NCBI GenBank assembly: GCA_005884745.1 | Contig: VAZU01000146.1 | Span: 1-18,279 of the forward strand | From: Alphaproteobacteria bacterium | Lineage (GTDB): Bacteria; Pseudomonadota; Alphaproteobacteria; Rhizobiales; Xanthobacteraceae | Reading direction: 5' to 3' | Length of the DNA stretch: 18,279 bases | Shown here: one piece after another, positions 7,024 to 15,585 of the stretch | Numbering within the stretch: the stretch's first letter is position 1 | Layout of the letters: every line of letters begins with the position of its first letter | Notes under the pieces: model-generated | What the model was told of the DNA's origin: nothing | Seen by the model: the letters and a program-made list of their open reading frames with translations, nothing else | Database searches by the model: none | Program-made: the position numbers and the translations under genes

Positions 7024-7314
7024 ATGTTTTACGTCGGCGATCTGTTCCAGTGGGACCGTTTCATCACGCCCGCGATCATCCGGACGTTCTACTGGCTCGT
7101 CGTGGTGGTTTCGGTGCTGTTGGGATTGGCCGGCATGATCTCCTCGCTCGGCACGATGGCCATCAATCCGATTGCCGGATTGCTGATGCTGATCGCCAGC
7201 TTCGTCGGCATGCTCGCCGGCATCGTGTTCGCGCGGATCGCGGCGGAGCTGGTGCTGATCGCGTTTCGCATCAACGAGCATCTCGGCGCGATGCGCAACC
7301 GCGGCGGGATGTGA
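7024..7314 (+). CDS. Small DUF4282-like membrane protein
   Basis: This 96-residue protein starts at an ATG at 7024 preceded by a strong purine-rich ribosome binding site (GGGAGG within 7011-7020). It begins MFYVGDLFQWDRFITPAIIR, then has two hydrophobic helices (about 20-44 and 50-74) joined by a short loop, then FARIAAELVLIAFRINEHLG. The phenylalanine-rich start, two helices and the E-x-x-x-x-x-FRINEHL end match the DUF4282 family, whose function is unknown. It stands alone on the plus strand between the divergent maoC unit and the convergent end of ychF. Its frame is open upstream, but that part shadows the maoC gene. Confidence 0.8.
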   Translation: MFYVGDLFQWDRFITPAIIRTFYWLVVVVSVLLGLAGMISSLGTMAINPIAGLLMLIASFVGMLAGIVFARIAAELVLIAFRINEHLGAMRNRGGM

Positions 7315-7346
7315 GGGCGGTCTCCGGGTTTCAGCGTTTCTGAAGG

Positions 7347-7452
7347 GACCCCCGCCTCCTTCCCCCTTGCAGGTCCCTTGCAGGGGGAGGAAGGCGCAAG
7401 CCGCTTGCTCGATCCCTCCCCTGCCCTGAAAGGGGGAGGACGGGGTGGGGGT
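7347..7452. repeat. Intergenic palindromic (REP-like) element between the DUF4282 gene and ychF
   Basis: The 183-bp gap between two convergent genes is filled by imperfect inverted repeats: pyrimidine arms (CCTCCTTCCCCCTTGCA) face purine arms (TGCAGGGGGAGGAAGG), and CCCTCCCCTGCCC is followed by GGGGGAGGACGGGG. Such GGGGGAGG/CCTCCCCC elements are frequent between convergent genes in Rhizobiales. The position suits a bidirectional transcription end, but there is no poly-U tract. No gene is seen here. Confidence 0.7.
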
Positions 7453-7497
7453 CGCAAGCGGTGATACTCTGCAGACAACAATGTCTCTGCGCATTCC

Positions 7498-8595
<1,098 letters not shown>

Positions 8596-8601
8596 GGCGT
8601 G

Positions 8602-9199
8602 TCAGGTCGGTCCACCGGCTCCATCCGCCGGCGCGCCGGGGCTTTTGGGCTCGACGAACCCCTTCGCGGCCATCGCGAGGTGGACCTTGCAGAGCGGCGT
8701 TCTCGGCGATGATCTCGCACAAATTCTCCACCCAGGCGCGCTCGCCCTTGCTGAACGGGCTCAGCACGTAATGCTCGACCAGGTCCTTGTCGCCCGGATG
8801 ACCGACGCCGATCCGCACGCGGCGATACTCGTTGCCGATGTAGGCGCTGATCGAGCGCAGGCCATTGTGGCCGGCGGTGCTGCCGCCGATCTTCACCCGC
8901 ACCTTGCCGGGCGCAAGATCGATCTCGTCGTGGAACACCAGCGTGTCGTGCGGGGGGATCTTGTAGAAGCGCACGGCCTCCGCGACCGCGCGACCCGATT
9001 CGTTCATGTAGGTTCCGGGCTCGAGCAGCAGCACGCGATCCGGGCCGATCGTCCCTTCGGCCGCCACGCCCTGAAACCGGCGGCGCCACGGGCCGATGCC
9101 GTGGCGCGCGGCGATCGCCTGGACCGCCATGAAGCCGACGTTATGGCGATGGCCGGAATAGCCCGCACCAGGATTGCCGAGCCCGACGAACAGCAGCAT
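8602..9199 (-). pseudogene. pth: Peptidyl-tRNA hydrolase, interrupted by an internal frameshifting deletion
   Basis: Pth hydrolyses peptidyl-tRNA released from stalled ribosomes and is normally essential. From the ATG at 9199 the frame shows typical Pth: GLGNPG (6-11), HRHNVGF (17-23), TYMNESG (63-69), FHDEIDL (89-95), GGSTAGHNGLRSI (105-117) and RVRIGVGHPG (127-136), to ENAAL at residue 170 (codon 8692-8690). The expected C-terminal helix (KVHLAMAAKGF) then continues in a different frame from 8688 to a TGA at 8604-8602. About eleven residues between AAL and KVHL are absent, consistent with a loss near 32 nt (32 mod 3 = 2, matching the shift). Without correction, the frame runs to a stop at 8587-8585 inside ychF with an unrelated tail. 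This may be an assembly error or a real lesion; catalytic residues lie upstream of the break. Confidence 0.88.
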
Positions 9200-9211
9200 G
9201 GCTCATGCCGC

Positions 9212-9233
9212 GCGGCCCCGCGGCCCCGCGGCC
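9212..9233. repeat. Short tandem repeat of GCGGCCCC between rplY and pth
   Basis: GCGGCCCC occurs twice in tandem (9212-9219, 9220-9227), followed by a partial copy to 9233 that abuts the rplY stop. The repeat includes CCGCGG palindromes and fills most of the 34-bp gap before the pth start. It is probably simple slippage-prone sequence. Confidence 0.6.
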
Positions 9234-10028
9234 TCACTTCTTTCCCGGCTTCTCCTGCGGCGCGGTGCCGCCGGCCGCCGGCGCCGCTGCGGCGCCCGCC
9301 GCCGGGGCGGCTCCGGGCGCCGCCGGCGCGGCGCCGGGCGCGCCGGGAGCCCCGGGTGCCGCACCTGGAGCACCGGGCACCAGCTCGCCGGCCGCCTCGG
9401 CGGCCGCCGCCGCTGCCGCCGCTGCCGCCGCGGCCTCCGCGGCCGCCTTCTGCTCCTCGAGATAGCCCGACGGCGCCACGATGGTGACGAGCGTCACGTC
9501 GCGCCGGGTCACGGGGCGCACGTTCTGCGGCAGCGTCAGGTCGCTCAAGTGCACCGACCGGTTGATCTCCAATCCGGTGAGATCGACGTCGATCGCCTCC
9601 GGAATGGCGTCGGCCAGGCAAAGCACCTCGACCGAGTGCTCGACGATGTTGACGGTGCCGCCGCGCTTCACGCCCGGCGCCTGGTCGGCGTTCTTGACGT
9701 GGACCGGGATGCGCACGCGGATGCGGGCGCCTTCGCCGAGGCGGAGAAAATCAACGTGGATCGGAACGTCGCGCACCGGATCGAGCTGATAATCGCGCGG
9801 AATGACCCGGTGGCGCGCGCCGTCGACCTCGAGCTCGTAGATCGAGGTGAGGAAATGCCCGGCAAAGATGTTCTGCCGCAGCTCCTTGAAATCGAGCGAG
9901 ATCGGCAGCGGGGCTGCTCCGTCGCCGTAGACCACGCCGGGCACCCGGCCTTCGCGCCGCACCGCCCGGGCCGCTCCCGTTCCGGCCCGCGACCGCGCCG
10001 TCGCCTTGAGCGCCTTGACTTTCGTCAT
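9234..10028 (-). CDS. rplY: 50S ribosomal protein L25 / general stress protein Ctc family, with Ala/Pro/Gly-rich tail
   Basis: This is the 5S-rRNA-binding large-subunit protein in its long, two-domain Ctc-type form. The ATG at 10028 follows AGGA at suitable spacing; an upstream in-frame ATG at 10067 would add 13 atypical residues and reach into the leader hairpin. The L25 domain (about 1-95) includes RREGRVPGVVYG and DPVRDVPIHVDFLRL; the C-terminal beta domain (about 96-190) includes GVKRGGTVNIVEH and LTLPQNVRPVTRRD. Residues from about 195 to 264 are low complexity: an alanine stretch with a run of twelve, then repeated PGA/GAPGAAP units, ending KPGKK. The gene opens the rplY-pth-ychF unit, with a likely promoter at 10130-10158 and a structured leader. 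Confidence 0.95.
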   Translation of the reverse strand: MTKVKALKATARSRAGTGAARAVRREGRVPGVVYGDGAAPLPISLDFKELRQNIFAGHFLTSIYELEVDGARHRVIPRDYQLDPVRDVPIHVDFLRLGEGARIRVRIPVHVKNADQAPGVKRGGTVNIVEHSVEVLCLADAIPEAIDVDLTGLEINRSVHLSDLTLPQNVRPVTRRDVTLVTIVAPSGYLEEQKAAAEAAAAAAAAAAAAEAAGELVPGAPGAAPGAPGAPGAAPAAPGAAPAAGAAAAPAAGGTAPQEKPGKK

Positions 10029-10067
10029 GGGGTCGATCCTCGCAGATCCTGGCCAATGGCAATGCAA

Positions 10068-10118
10068 ACGGCCGCTAACGCGGCCGTCGCTGCGGCCGGC
10101 CGAAACGGCACCGTGCCG
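10068..10118 (-). promoter_or_regulatory. Structured 5' leader of rplY (two perfect hairpins)
   Basis: Between the proposed promoter and the rplY start, the leader holds ACGGCCGC (10068-10075) paired with GCGGCCGT (10080-10087) around TAAC, and CGGCAC (10106-10111) paired with GTGCCG (10113-10118) around a single base; GGCCGGCC palindromes lie between. In the transcribed direction the proximal hairpin is followed by UUUGC, too weak for a clear terminator. It could be an autoregulatory ribosomal-protein leader or an attenuator; no known family is recognised. Confidence 0.5.
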
Positions 10119-10129
10119 CGGTCGGGCAG

Positions 10130-10158
10130 CTTATAACGGGATCAACCCGGAAATACAA
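10130..10158 (-). promoter_or_regulatory. Probable sigma70-type promoter for rplY-pth-ychF
   Basis: Reading leftward, TTGTAT (10158-10153) is followed after exactly 17 bp by TATAAG (10135-10130). The -10 hexamer and spacing are good, and AT-rich hexamers stand out in this GC-rich DNA. Transcription would start near 10123, giving a leader of about 95 nt before the ATG at 10028. Confidence 0.6.
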
Positions 10159-10213
10159 GAAACCGGGCCACCCTCGCCGCGGCCGTTATTGTTGCACCAG
10201 CATGAGCCACATA

Positions 10214-10308
10214 CTCCTCCCTCCCGCGCAAGCGGGGGAGGGATGGGGAGGGGCCACCTCCCGCCGTCGCTTTGCGACGGCGGCCTCCCCCGCAAGCGGG
10301 AGAGGTGA
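10214..10308. repeat. Intergenic palindromic (REP-like) element between ubiK and the rplY promoter
   Basis: Three hairpins lie in series. The first is CCCTCCCGC facing GCGGGGGAGGG (about 10219-10242). The second is a perfect 10-bp stem, CCGCCGTCGC (10261-10270) with GCGACGGCGG (10274-10283), around TTT. The third has a CCCGC/GCGGG core (10289-10300). Flanking CCACCTC and GAGGTG could pair around the middle hairpin. It directly follows the ubiK stop and could protect or end that transcript. The rest of the 294-bp gap is the rplY promoter and leader. Confidence 0.75.
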
Positions 10309-10322
10309 CCGGAGCCAGCCTC

Positions 10323-10613
10323 CTACATCACGGTCGGCGGATTCTGCGGTACCGGGCCGCTGCCGGACCCCAGCTTGGCCTCGAGCGCGGCGATCCGGGC
10401 TTTCAGCGCCTCGTTCTCCTCGCGCGCGAGCCGCGCCGTCTCCTTGACGGCCTCGAACTCCTCGCGCCTCACCACGTCGAGATCGCGCAAGATGCGCTCG
10501 GCCTGGCTGCGGAACATGGTGTCGAACTCGCGCCGCACGCCCGAGGCGACCCCGGCCGCATCATTCATCAGCCGCGCCATCTCGTCGAAAAACCGGTTCG
10601 TCGTCTGGGCCAT
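10323..10613 (-). CDS. ubiK: Ubiquinone biosynthesis accessory factor UbiK-like (BMFP / DUF526) protein
   Basis: This small 96-residue protein has an amphipathic N-terminal region (MAQTTNRFFDEMARLMNDAA), then EFDTMFRSQAERILRDLDVVRREEFEAVKE, then a C-terminal coiled coil with heptad-like LAREENEALKARIAALEAK. This is the pattern of the BMFP/YqiC family; the Escherichia coli member UbiK supports aerobic ubiquinone synthesis in the Ubi complex and is trimeric. A strong GGGAGG site precedes the ATG at 10613. It diverges from lgt across 125 bp. A role in ubiquinone supply would fit the bc1 genes nearby, but the family link in alphaproteobacteria is inferred. Confidence 0.88.
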   Translation of the reverse strand: MAQTTNRFFDEMARLMNDAAGVASGVRREFDTMFRSQAERILRDLDVVRREEFEAVKETARLAREENEALKARIAALEAKLGSGSGPVPQNPPTVM

Positions 10614-10738
10614 GGATCCCTCCCGCTGCGCTACCTAGCCGGACACAATGGGTATTCCGGAGCGGAGCCGCAAGTATAACGCGGCTTGACTTGGCGCTCC
10701 GCCGCGCGCCAAGACCCGGCGCAACCCGCGAGATCTTC

Positions 10739-11563
10739 ATGCCGCTCCTGGCGCTGCCGTTTCCCGCGCTCGACCCGGTGATCGTCGAGCTCGGTCCGTT
10801 CGCGATCCGCTGGTATGCGCTCGCCTATATCGCCGGCATCGTGCTCGGCTGGCTCTACGCCCGCGCCGTCATAAAGTCGCGATCCGCCTGGGGCGGGCCC
10901 GCGCCGCTGACCGCCGCGGATTTCGACGACTTCGTCCTGTGGGTCACGCTCGGCGTCATCCTCGGCGGCCGCACCGGCTACGTATTGTTCTACAACCTGC
11001 CGCATTTTATCGCGCATCCGATCGAGATCCCGCAATTGTGGAAGGGCGGGATGTCGTTCCACGGCGGCTTCATCGGCTGCGTCGTCGCCGTGGTCCTGTT
11101 CGCGCGCAGCCGCGGCATCCCGGTGCTCTCGCTCGGCGACCTCACCTGCGCGGTCGGGCCGATCGGGCTGTTTCTCGGTCGCATCGCCAATTTCATCAAC
11201 GGCGAATTGTGGGGCCGGCCGAGCGACGTGCCCTGGGCCATGGTGTTTCCCGGCGGCGGTCCGCTGCCGCGCCACCCGAGCCAGCTCTACGAGGCGGGCC
11301 TCGAGGGCCTTGTGCTGTTCGCCGCGCTGGCGATCCTGATCCGTGCCGGCGCCCTGCGAAGGCCGGGCTTGATCATCGGCGCGTTCGCGCTCGGCTACGG
11401 CGTCGCGCGGTGCATCGCCGAGTTGTTTCGCGAGCCCGATGTGCAGCTCGGATTTCTGTGGGGCGGGCTGACCATGGGCATGCTGCTGTCGATCCCGATG
11501 ATCCTGGCCGGACTTGCCTTGATCTGCGTCGCGCTGCGCCGCCGGCCTGCCCCCGCGGCGTGA
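10739..11563 (+). CDS. lgt: Prolipoprotein diacylglyceryl transferase
   Basis: Lgt transfers diacylglycerol from phosphatidylglycerol to the lipobox cysteine of prolipoproteins in the inner membrane. The ATG at 10739 gives a 274-residue protein; an upstream in-frame ATG at 10691 would add sixteen basic residues and is less likely. About seven hydrophobic helices are seen. Diagnostic motifs are FHGGFIG (107-113), the Lgt signature GRIANFINGELWGR (147-160) with its invariant arginine and asparagines, HPSQLYEA (179-186) and a late FREPDVQLGF segment. No deletion is evident. It is followed after 7 bp by the MidA-like methyltransferase gene, a pairing I recall from related genomes. Confidence 0.97.
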   Translation: MPLLALPFPALDPVIVELGPFAIRWYALAYIAGIVLGWLYARAVIKSRSAWGGPAPLTAADFDDFVLWVTLGVILGGRTGYVLFYNLPHFIAHPIEIPQLWKGGMSFHGGFIGCVVAVVLFARSRGIPVLSLGDLTCAVGPIGLFLGRIANFINGELWGRPSDVPWAMVFPGGGPLPRHPSQLYEAGLEGLVLFAALAILIRAGALRRPGLIIGAFALGYGVARCIAELFREPDVQLGFLWGGLTMGMLLSIPMILAGLALICVALRRRPAPAA

Positions 11564-11570
11564 ACCGCGG

Positions 11571-12656
11571 ATGAACGCACTCGAAGCCGAGATCCGAAAA
11601 ATCGTCGCCGTCGACGGCCCGATCCCGGTCGCACAGTTCATGGCGCTCGCGCTCGGCCATCCGACCCACGGCTATTACGCCGGCCGCGATCCGTTCGCCG
11701 CGCGCGGCGATTTCATCACCGCGCCGGAGATCTCCCAGATGTTCGGCGAGCTGATCGGGCTGTGGGCGGCGGCGGCGTGGAGCGAGATGGGCAGCCCCGA
11801 TCGCATTCGCCTGGTCGAGCTCGGACCCGGGCGCGGGACGCTGATGGCGGACGCGCTGCGCGCGGCGAAGATCGCCAAGGAATTTCACGCGGCGCTCGCG
11901 GTCGATCTCGTCGAGATCAGTCCGGCATTGCGCCGGCGGCAGCAGCAGACACTCGCCGCTGCCGGCGTGCCGCTGTCCTGGCATGCGACGCTCGCGCAGG
12001 TGCCCGAAAAAAATCCGCTCATCGTCATCGCCAACGAGTTCTTCGACGCACTTCCGGTGCATCAGGCGGTGCGCGCGAAAAGCGGCTGGCACGAACGCAT
12101 GGTGGGACTGGCCGATGACGGCAAGCTGGCGCTGGCGCTGCATCCCGATCCGATCGTGGGGTTCTCCGCCATGCTGCCGGCGGAGCTGCGCGATGCCCCG
12201 GCCGGCGCAATTTGGGAATGGCGCTCCGATGCCTGGGCCGTCGAACTCGGCCGCCGGCTGGTGCGTCAGGGCGGGGTGGCGCTGGTCATCGACTACGGCC
12301 ATGCCGGCGGGCTCGGCGAGACGCTGCAGGCGGTCGGCGGGCATGCGTTTGCCCAGGTGCTGGAGCGGCCCGGCGAGGTCGATCTTTCCGCCCACGTCGA
12401 TTTCGCGGCGCTGGCGCGCGCGGCGGCGCGGTCGGGCGCGCGCGTGCACGGCCCGGTGACGCAGCGCGAGTTCCTCACGCGGCTCGGCATCGAGACCCGC
12501 GCCGCGATGCTCAAGACGGCGACGTCCGGCCGCGCGGCCGAGATCGACGCGGCGCGCGCGCGGCTCACCGAGGGAGGCCCGCGCGGCATGGGCGAATTGT
12601 TCAAGGTCGTGGCGCTCGCCGAACCAAAACTTGGCGCACTCCCGGGATTTGGCTAG
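11571..12656 (+). CDS. MidA/NDUFAF7-family class I SAM-dependent methyltransferase
   Basis: This 361-residue protein belongs to the family that includes mitochondrial NDUFAF7, which methylates an arginine of the complex I subunit NDUFS2. The start ATG at 11571 lies 7 bp after the lgt stop. Features are a family N-terminus with PIPVAQFMALALGHPTHGYY, the DFITAPEISQMFGE segment (48-60), the SAM-binding motif LVELGPGRGT (81-90), ANEFFDALPVHQ, and a C-terminal VDFAALARAA / GPVTQREFLTRLGI region. The bacterial substrate is not established; complex I is a reasonable guess by homology. In relatives this gene is often followed by pgeF (purine nucleoside/polyphenol oxidase), which is absent here. Confidence 0.92.
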   Translation: MNALEAEIRKIVAVDGPIPVAQFMALALGHPTHGYYAGRDPFAARGDFITAPEISQMFGELIGLWAAAAWSEMGSPDRIRLVELGPGRGTLMADALRAAKIAKEFHAALAVDLVEISPALRRRQQQTLAAAGVPLSWHATLAQVPEKNPLIVIANEFFDALPVHQAVRAKSGWHERMVGLADDGKLALALHPDPIVGFSAMLPAELRDAPAGAIWEWRSDAWAVELGRRLVRQGGVALVIDYGHAGGLGETLQAVGGHAFAQVLERPGEVDLSAHVDFAALARAAARSGARVHGPVTQREFLTRLGIETRAAMLKTATSGRAAEIDAARARLTEGGPRGMGELFKVVALAEPKLGALPGFG

Positions 12657-12701
12657 CGTCTGCCGGCTCAGTAAAATTCTCTGCCCAGATTAGGAGACCA
12701 G

Positions 12702-14449
12702 GTGGCCACCTCGCTTGCACTTGCGGACCAGGTCCGGCCGGCGCCCCGGCTCGCCTCGTTTCGCCTCGGCGGATGGTTGTGGTCGGGCCTGCTGCTCGCG
12801 CTGCTGGCGTTCCTCGTGCTTTATCCGACCTTCATGCTGCTCTATGGGGCGCTCTCGGGCACCAACCCGGTGGTCGACGGATTCAACCTTTCCGCGGTCT
12901 CGCTCGACAATTTCATCGAGGTCCTCGCCAACCCGAACGTGCATTTCGCGCTGGTCAACACGCTCGTGGTCTGCGGCGGCGGCACCGCGATCGCGGTCGT
13001 CATCGGGCTCGGCTTCGCCTGGATCGTGGTGCGCACCAACACGCCGTGCAAGGCGCTGATCGCCACCGCGGGGCTGGTCCCGCTGTTCGTGCCGCCGCTC
13101 GTCGCCGGCGTCGCCTGGACCATCCTGGGCTCGCCGCGCACCGGGTTGATCAATACGGTGCTGGCGTGGCTCGGCACCGATTGGCGGCTCAATTTCTATT
13201 CCATGCCGGGGCTGATCGCCGTGTTCGGCATGTATTACGCGCCCTACGTCTACATGTTCACCTCGGCGGCGCTGCGCAACATGGATCCCTCGCTCGAGGA
13301 GGCGGCGGAAATCTCCGGCGCCAGCGCGCTCGGCACGCTGCGCACCATCACGTTCCCGCTGATCGCCCCGGCGATCATCGCCGCCACGTTGCTGTCGTTC
13401 ATCGTCATGCTGGGGATCTACGGCATTCCCGCCGTCCTCGGCGCGCCCGCCAACATCTCGGTGCTGACCACCTACATCTTCAACCTGACCGCCTGGTCGC
13501 CGCCGCTCTACAGCACCGCAGCCGCGGTCGCGATCCTGCTGATGATCGTCACCGGCCTCTTGGTGGTGCTGCAGCAGATGGTGCTCTCGGGCAAGAGCTT
13601 CACCACGGTCGCCGGCAAGGCGTTCCGGCCGCGCTCGCTCGATCTCGGCCGCTGGCGCTATTTCACGCTGGCGCTCGCCATCGTCTATCTGCTCGTGGTC
13701 GCGGTGCTGCCGACGCTGGCGCTCGTCATCGCCGCGTTCCGCAAGTATCTGTTCTTCCGCGGCGCGGCCAGCCTGTTCGACCTGAAGCAATACGGCCTGC
13801 AGCATTTCGACAATCTGTTCTCCAATCCGCTGACTACGCTGTCGATGGTCAACACCGTGGAGGTGGCCTTGATCACGGCGGTGGCCGGCGGCGTGCTCGC
13901 GTTCGCCATCGGCTATACGGTCAACCGCACCAACGCGCCGGGCCGCAGGGCGGTCGACCTCATCGCCACGCTGCCGGTCGCGATCCCCGGGCTCGTCATC
14001 GGCGTCGCGTATCTGTGGGCCTGGATCGGGCTGCCCGGCGGGCTCTACGGCACGATCTGGATCCTGGCGCTCGCCTTCATCGCCCGCTTCATGCCGGACA
14101 CCGTCAAGGTGCTGTCGACCTCGCTGATGCAGATCCACCGCGAGCTCGAGGAAGCCGCGGCAGGCTCGCCACCATCCGCTCGATCGTGCTGCCGCTGGCG
14201 CGGCCCGGCGTGATCGCCGCCATGACCCTGCTGTTCATCCTCTCGGTGCGGGAGCTCGGTTCCTCGCTGTTCCTCTACAGCAGCCGCACCATGGTGATGG
14301 CGGTGCTACTGCTGGACTATTACAATCAGAACATCAACATCACGGCGGCGTTCAGCCTGGTGCAGACGGCGCTGCTGGCCGTGCTGATCGGCTTCGCGCA
14401 CTGGCTGTCGCGGGGCGCCGCCGACACCGGCATCGCCCGCGTCCGTTAG
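12702..14449 (+). pseudogene. ABC transporter permease, fused two-module type (AfuB/FbpB-like), with a frame break near 14160
   Basis: The GTG at 12702 follows AGGAG (12692-12696). The protein has two permease modules of about six helices each, as in ferric-iron-type (COG1178) permeases. The first coupling loop is complete: LEEAAEISGASALGTLRTITFPL-like, with EAA at 200-202. In the second module the frame reads to LEEAA (residue 486, codon 14157-14159), then breaks. The expected continuation RLATIRSIVLPLARPG resumes in another frame at 14162 and runs 95 residues to the TAG at 14447-14449, adding the last helices. About six residues of the second EAA loop, including its conserved Gly, are missing, consistent with a 16-nt loss. 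The uncorrected product would stop at 14213 without the final helices. All other parts look intact, so an assembly error is plausible. Confidence 0.87.
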
Positions 14450-14484
14450 GACACGATACAAACAAGAACCTAGGGAGGAGAACG

Positions 14485-15549
14485 ATGACGAAAATTCTCA
14501 CGTCGCGACCGTCGCGACGCGCACTCGTGAAAGGCGCGCTCGGGTTGGCGGCCGCGGCCGTGGCCGACCGAGCCGGAGCGCAAGGGCCCGGGAAAAATCC
14601 GTTCGGGCCGCCGGAGCTGATCGAGGCGGCGAAGCAGGAAGGCTCGCTGGTGTATTACACCGCCAATTTTGCCGAGGTGGAGCGGCAGGTCATCGCCGCC
14701 TTCAACAAGCGCTTCCCGTTCGTGCAGGTCGAAATGGTGCGCGCGCCCGGCGGCCAGCTCATCACCCGGGTCAAGACCGAGGCCGCCGCCGGCAAGCTCG
14801 CCGCCGACGTCGTCGACCATTCCGATCGCGGGCTGATGCTGGAGATCGAGAACCAGTTCGCGGATTATGCGCCGCCCAATGCCGCGGATTATATTGCGGA
14901 CGTGCTGATCTCGCCGAAACTGTGGCCGCGCGCCACGCTCGGCTGGTCGATCGCCTACAACAGCGAGCTGGTGAAGAACCCGCCCAAATCCTGGATGGAC
15001 CTTACCAAGCCGGAATACGGCAACGGCCAGATCGGGCAGGTGATCGGTCCGTCAGGCGGCACCACCTGGACGAGGATCATGTTCGAGCGCCAGGTGCTGG
15101 GCGAGGATTACTGGCGCAAACAGGCGGCGACCAAGCCGGGGCTCTACCCGTCGGGCGCGCCGCTGTCCGATGCGCTGGTGCGCGGCGAGGTCTCGATCGC
15201 GCCGCTGCTCTACAACATCATCTGGACCAAGAAGCGCGACGGCGCGCCGGTCGAGATCTTCTTCCCGCCCGAGGGCGTGCCGATCAATCCTTACGCGAGC
15301 GGCATCCCGAAGACGGCGTCGCATCCCAACGCGGCAAAACTGTTCCTCAACTGGAACCTGTCGGACGAGGGCCAGACCTTCATGATCAAGGAGCTCGGCC
15401 AGCTCACCTCGCTGAAACAGGCGCCGGCCTATCCGGAGGGCTACGATCCCGAGGTGGTAAAGGTGTGGGTGCCGAATTTCGAGCAGTACAAGAAACTCCA
15501 TGCTGCCTGGATGGAGGACTGGAACAAGACCTACGGCTATAGGCAGTAA
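14485..15549 (+). CDS. ABC transporter extracellular substrate-binding protein (COG1840/AfuA-like), Tat-exported
   Basis: This 354-residue periplasmic binding protein starts at ATG 14485 after a strong GGGAGGAG site (14473-14480). Residues 10-16 (SRRALVK) are a textbook twin-arginine motif, followed by an alanine-rich hydrophobic stretch and probable cleavage after AGA (30-32). The mature part has family features: SLVYYTANF near the N-terminus, WSIAYNSELV, WMDLTKPEYGNGQIG and ASGIPKTASHPNAAKLFLNW. COG1840 proteins bind ferric iron, thiamine, phosphonates or other anions; the ligand is not assignable. Use of Tat rather than Sec may mean it is exported folded. It lies between the permease and ATPase genes. 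Confidence 0.92.
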   Translation: MTKILTSRPSRRALVKGALGLAAAAVADRAGAQGPGKNPFGPPELIEAAKQEGSLVYYTANFAEVERQVIAAFNKRFPFVQVEMVRAPGGQLITRVKTEAAAGKLAADVVDHSDRGLMLEIENQFADYAPPNAADYIADVLISPKLWPRATLGWSIAYNSELVKNPPKSWMDLTKPEYGNGQIGQVIGPSGGTTWTRIMFERQVLGEDYWRKQAATKPGLYPSGAPLSDALVRGEVSIAPLLYNIIWTKKRDGAPVEIFFPPEGVPINPYASGIPKTASHPNAAKLFLNWNLSDEGQTFMIKELGQLTSLKQAPAYPEGYDPEVVKVWVPNFEQYKKLHAAWMEDWNKTYGYRQ

Positions 15550-15585
15550 GCGGTCACCATCGTGTTTGACTTCGGAGCAAGCCGA

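Noticed and set aside
7347..7452. CRISPR-like or tandem array in the repeat-rich spacers
   Set aside because: The repeats are inverted and irregular, with no evenly spaced direct repeats or unique spacers.
12690..14138. Long minus-strand frame opposite the ABC permease
   Set aside because: Extreme D/R/H/Q/E-rich composition typical of an antisense frame to a membrane protein gene.
12212..14161. Plus-strand frame upstream of the permease C-terminus, suggesting one 745-residue protein
   Set aside because: Only the part after 14162 is permease; the earlier part is an out-of-frame reading of the methyltransferase and permease genes.
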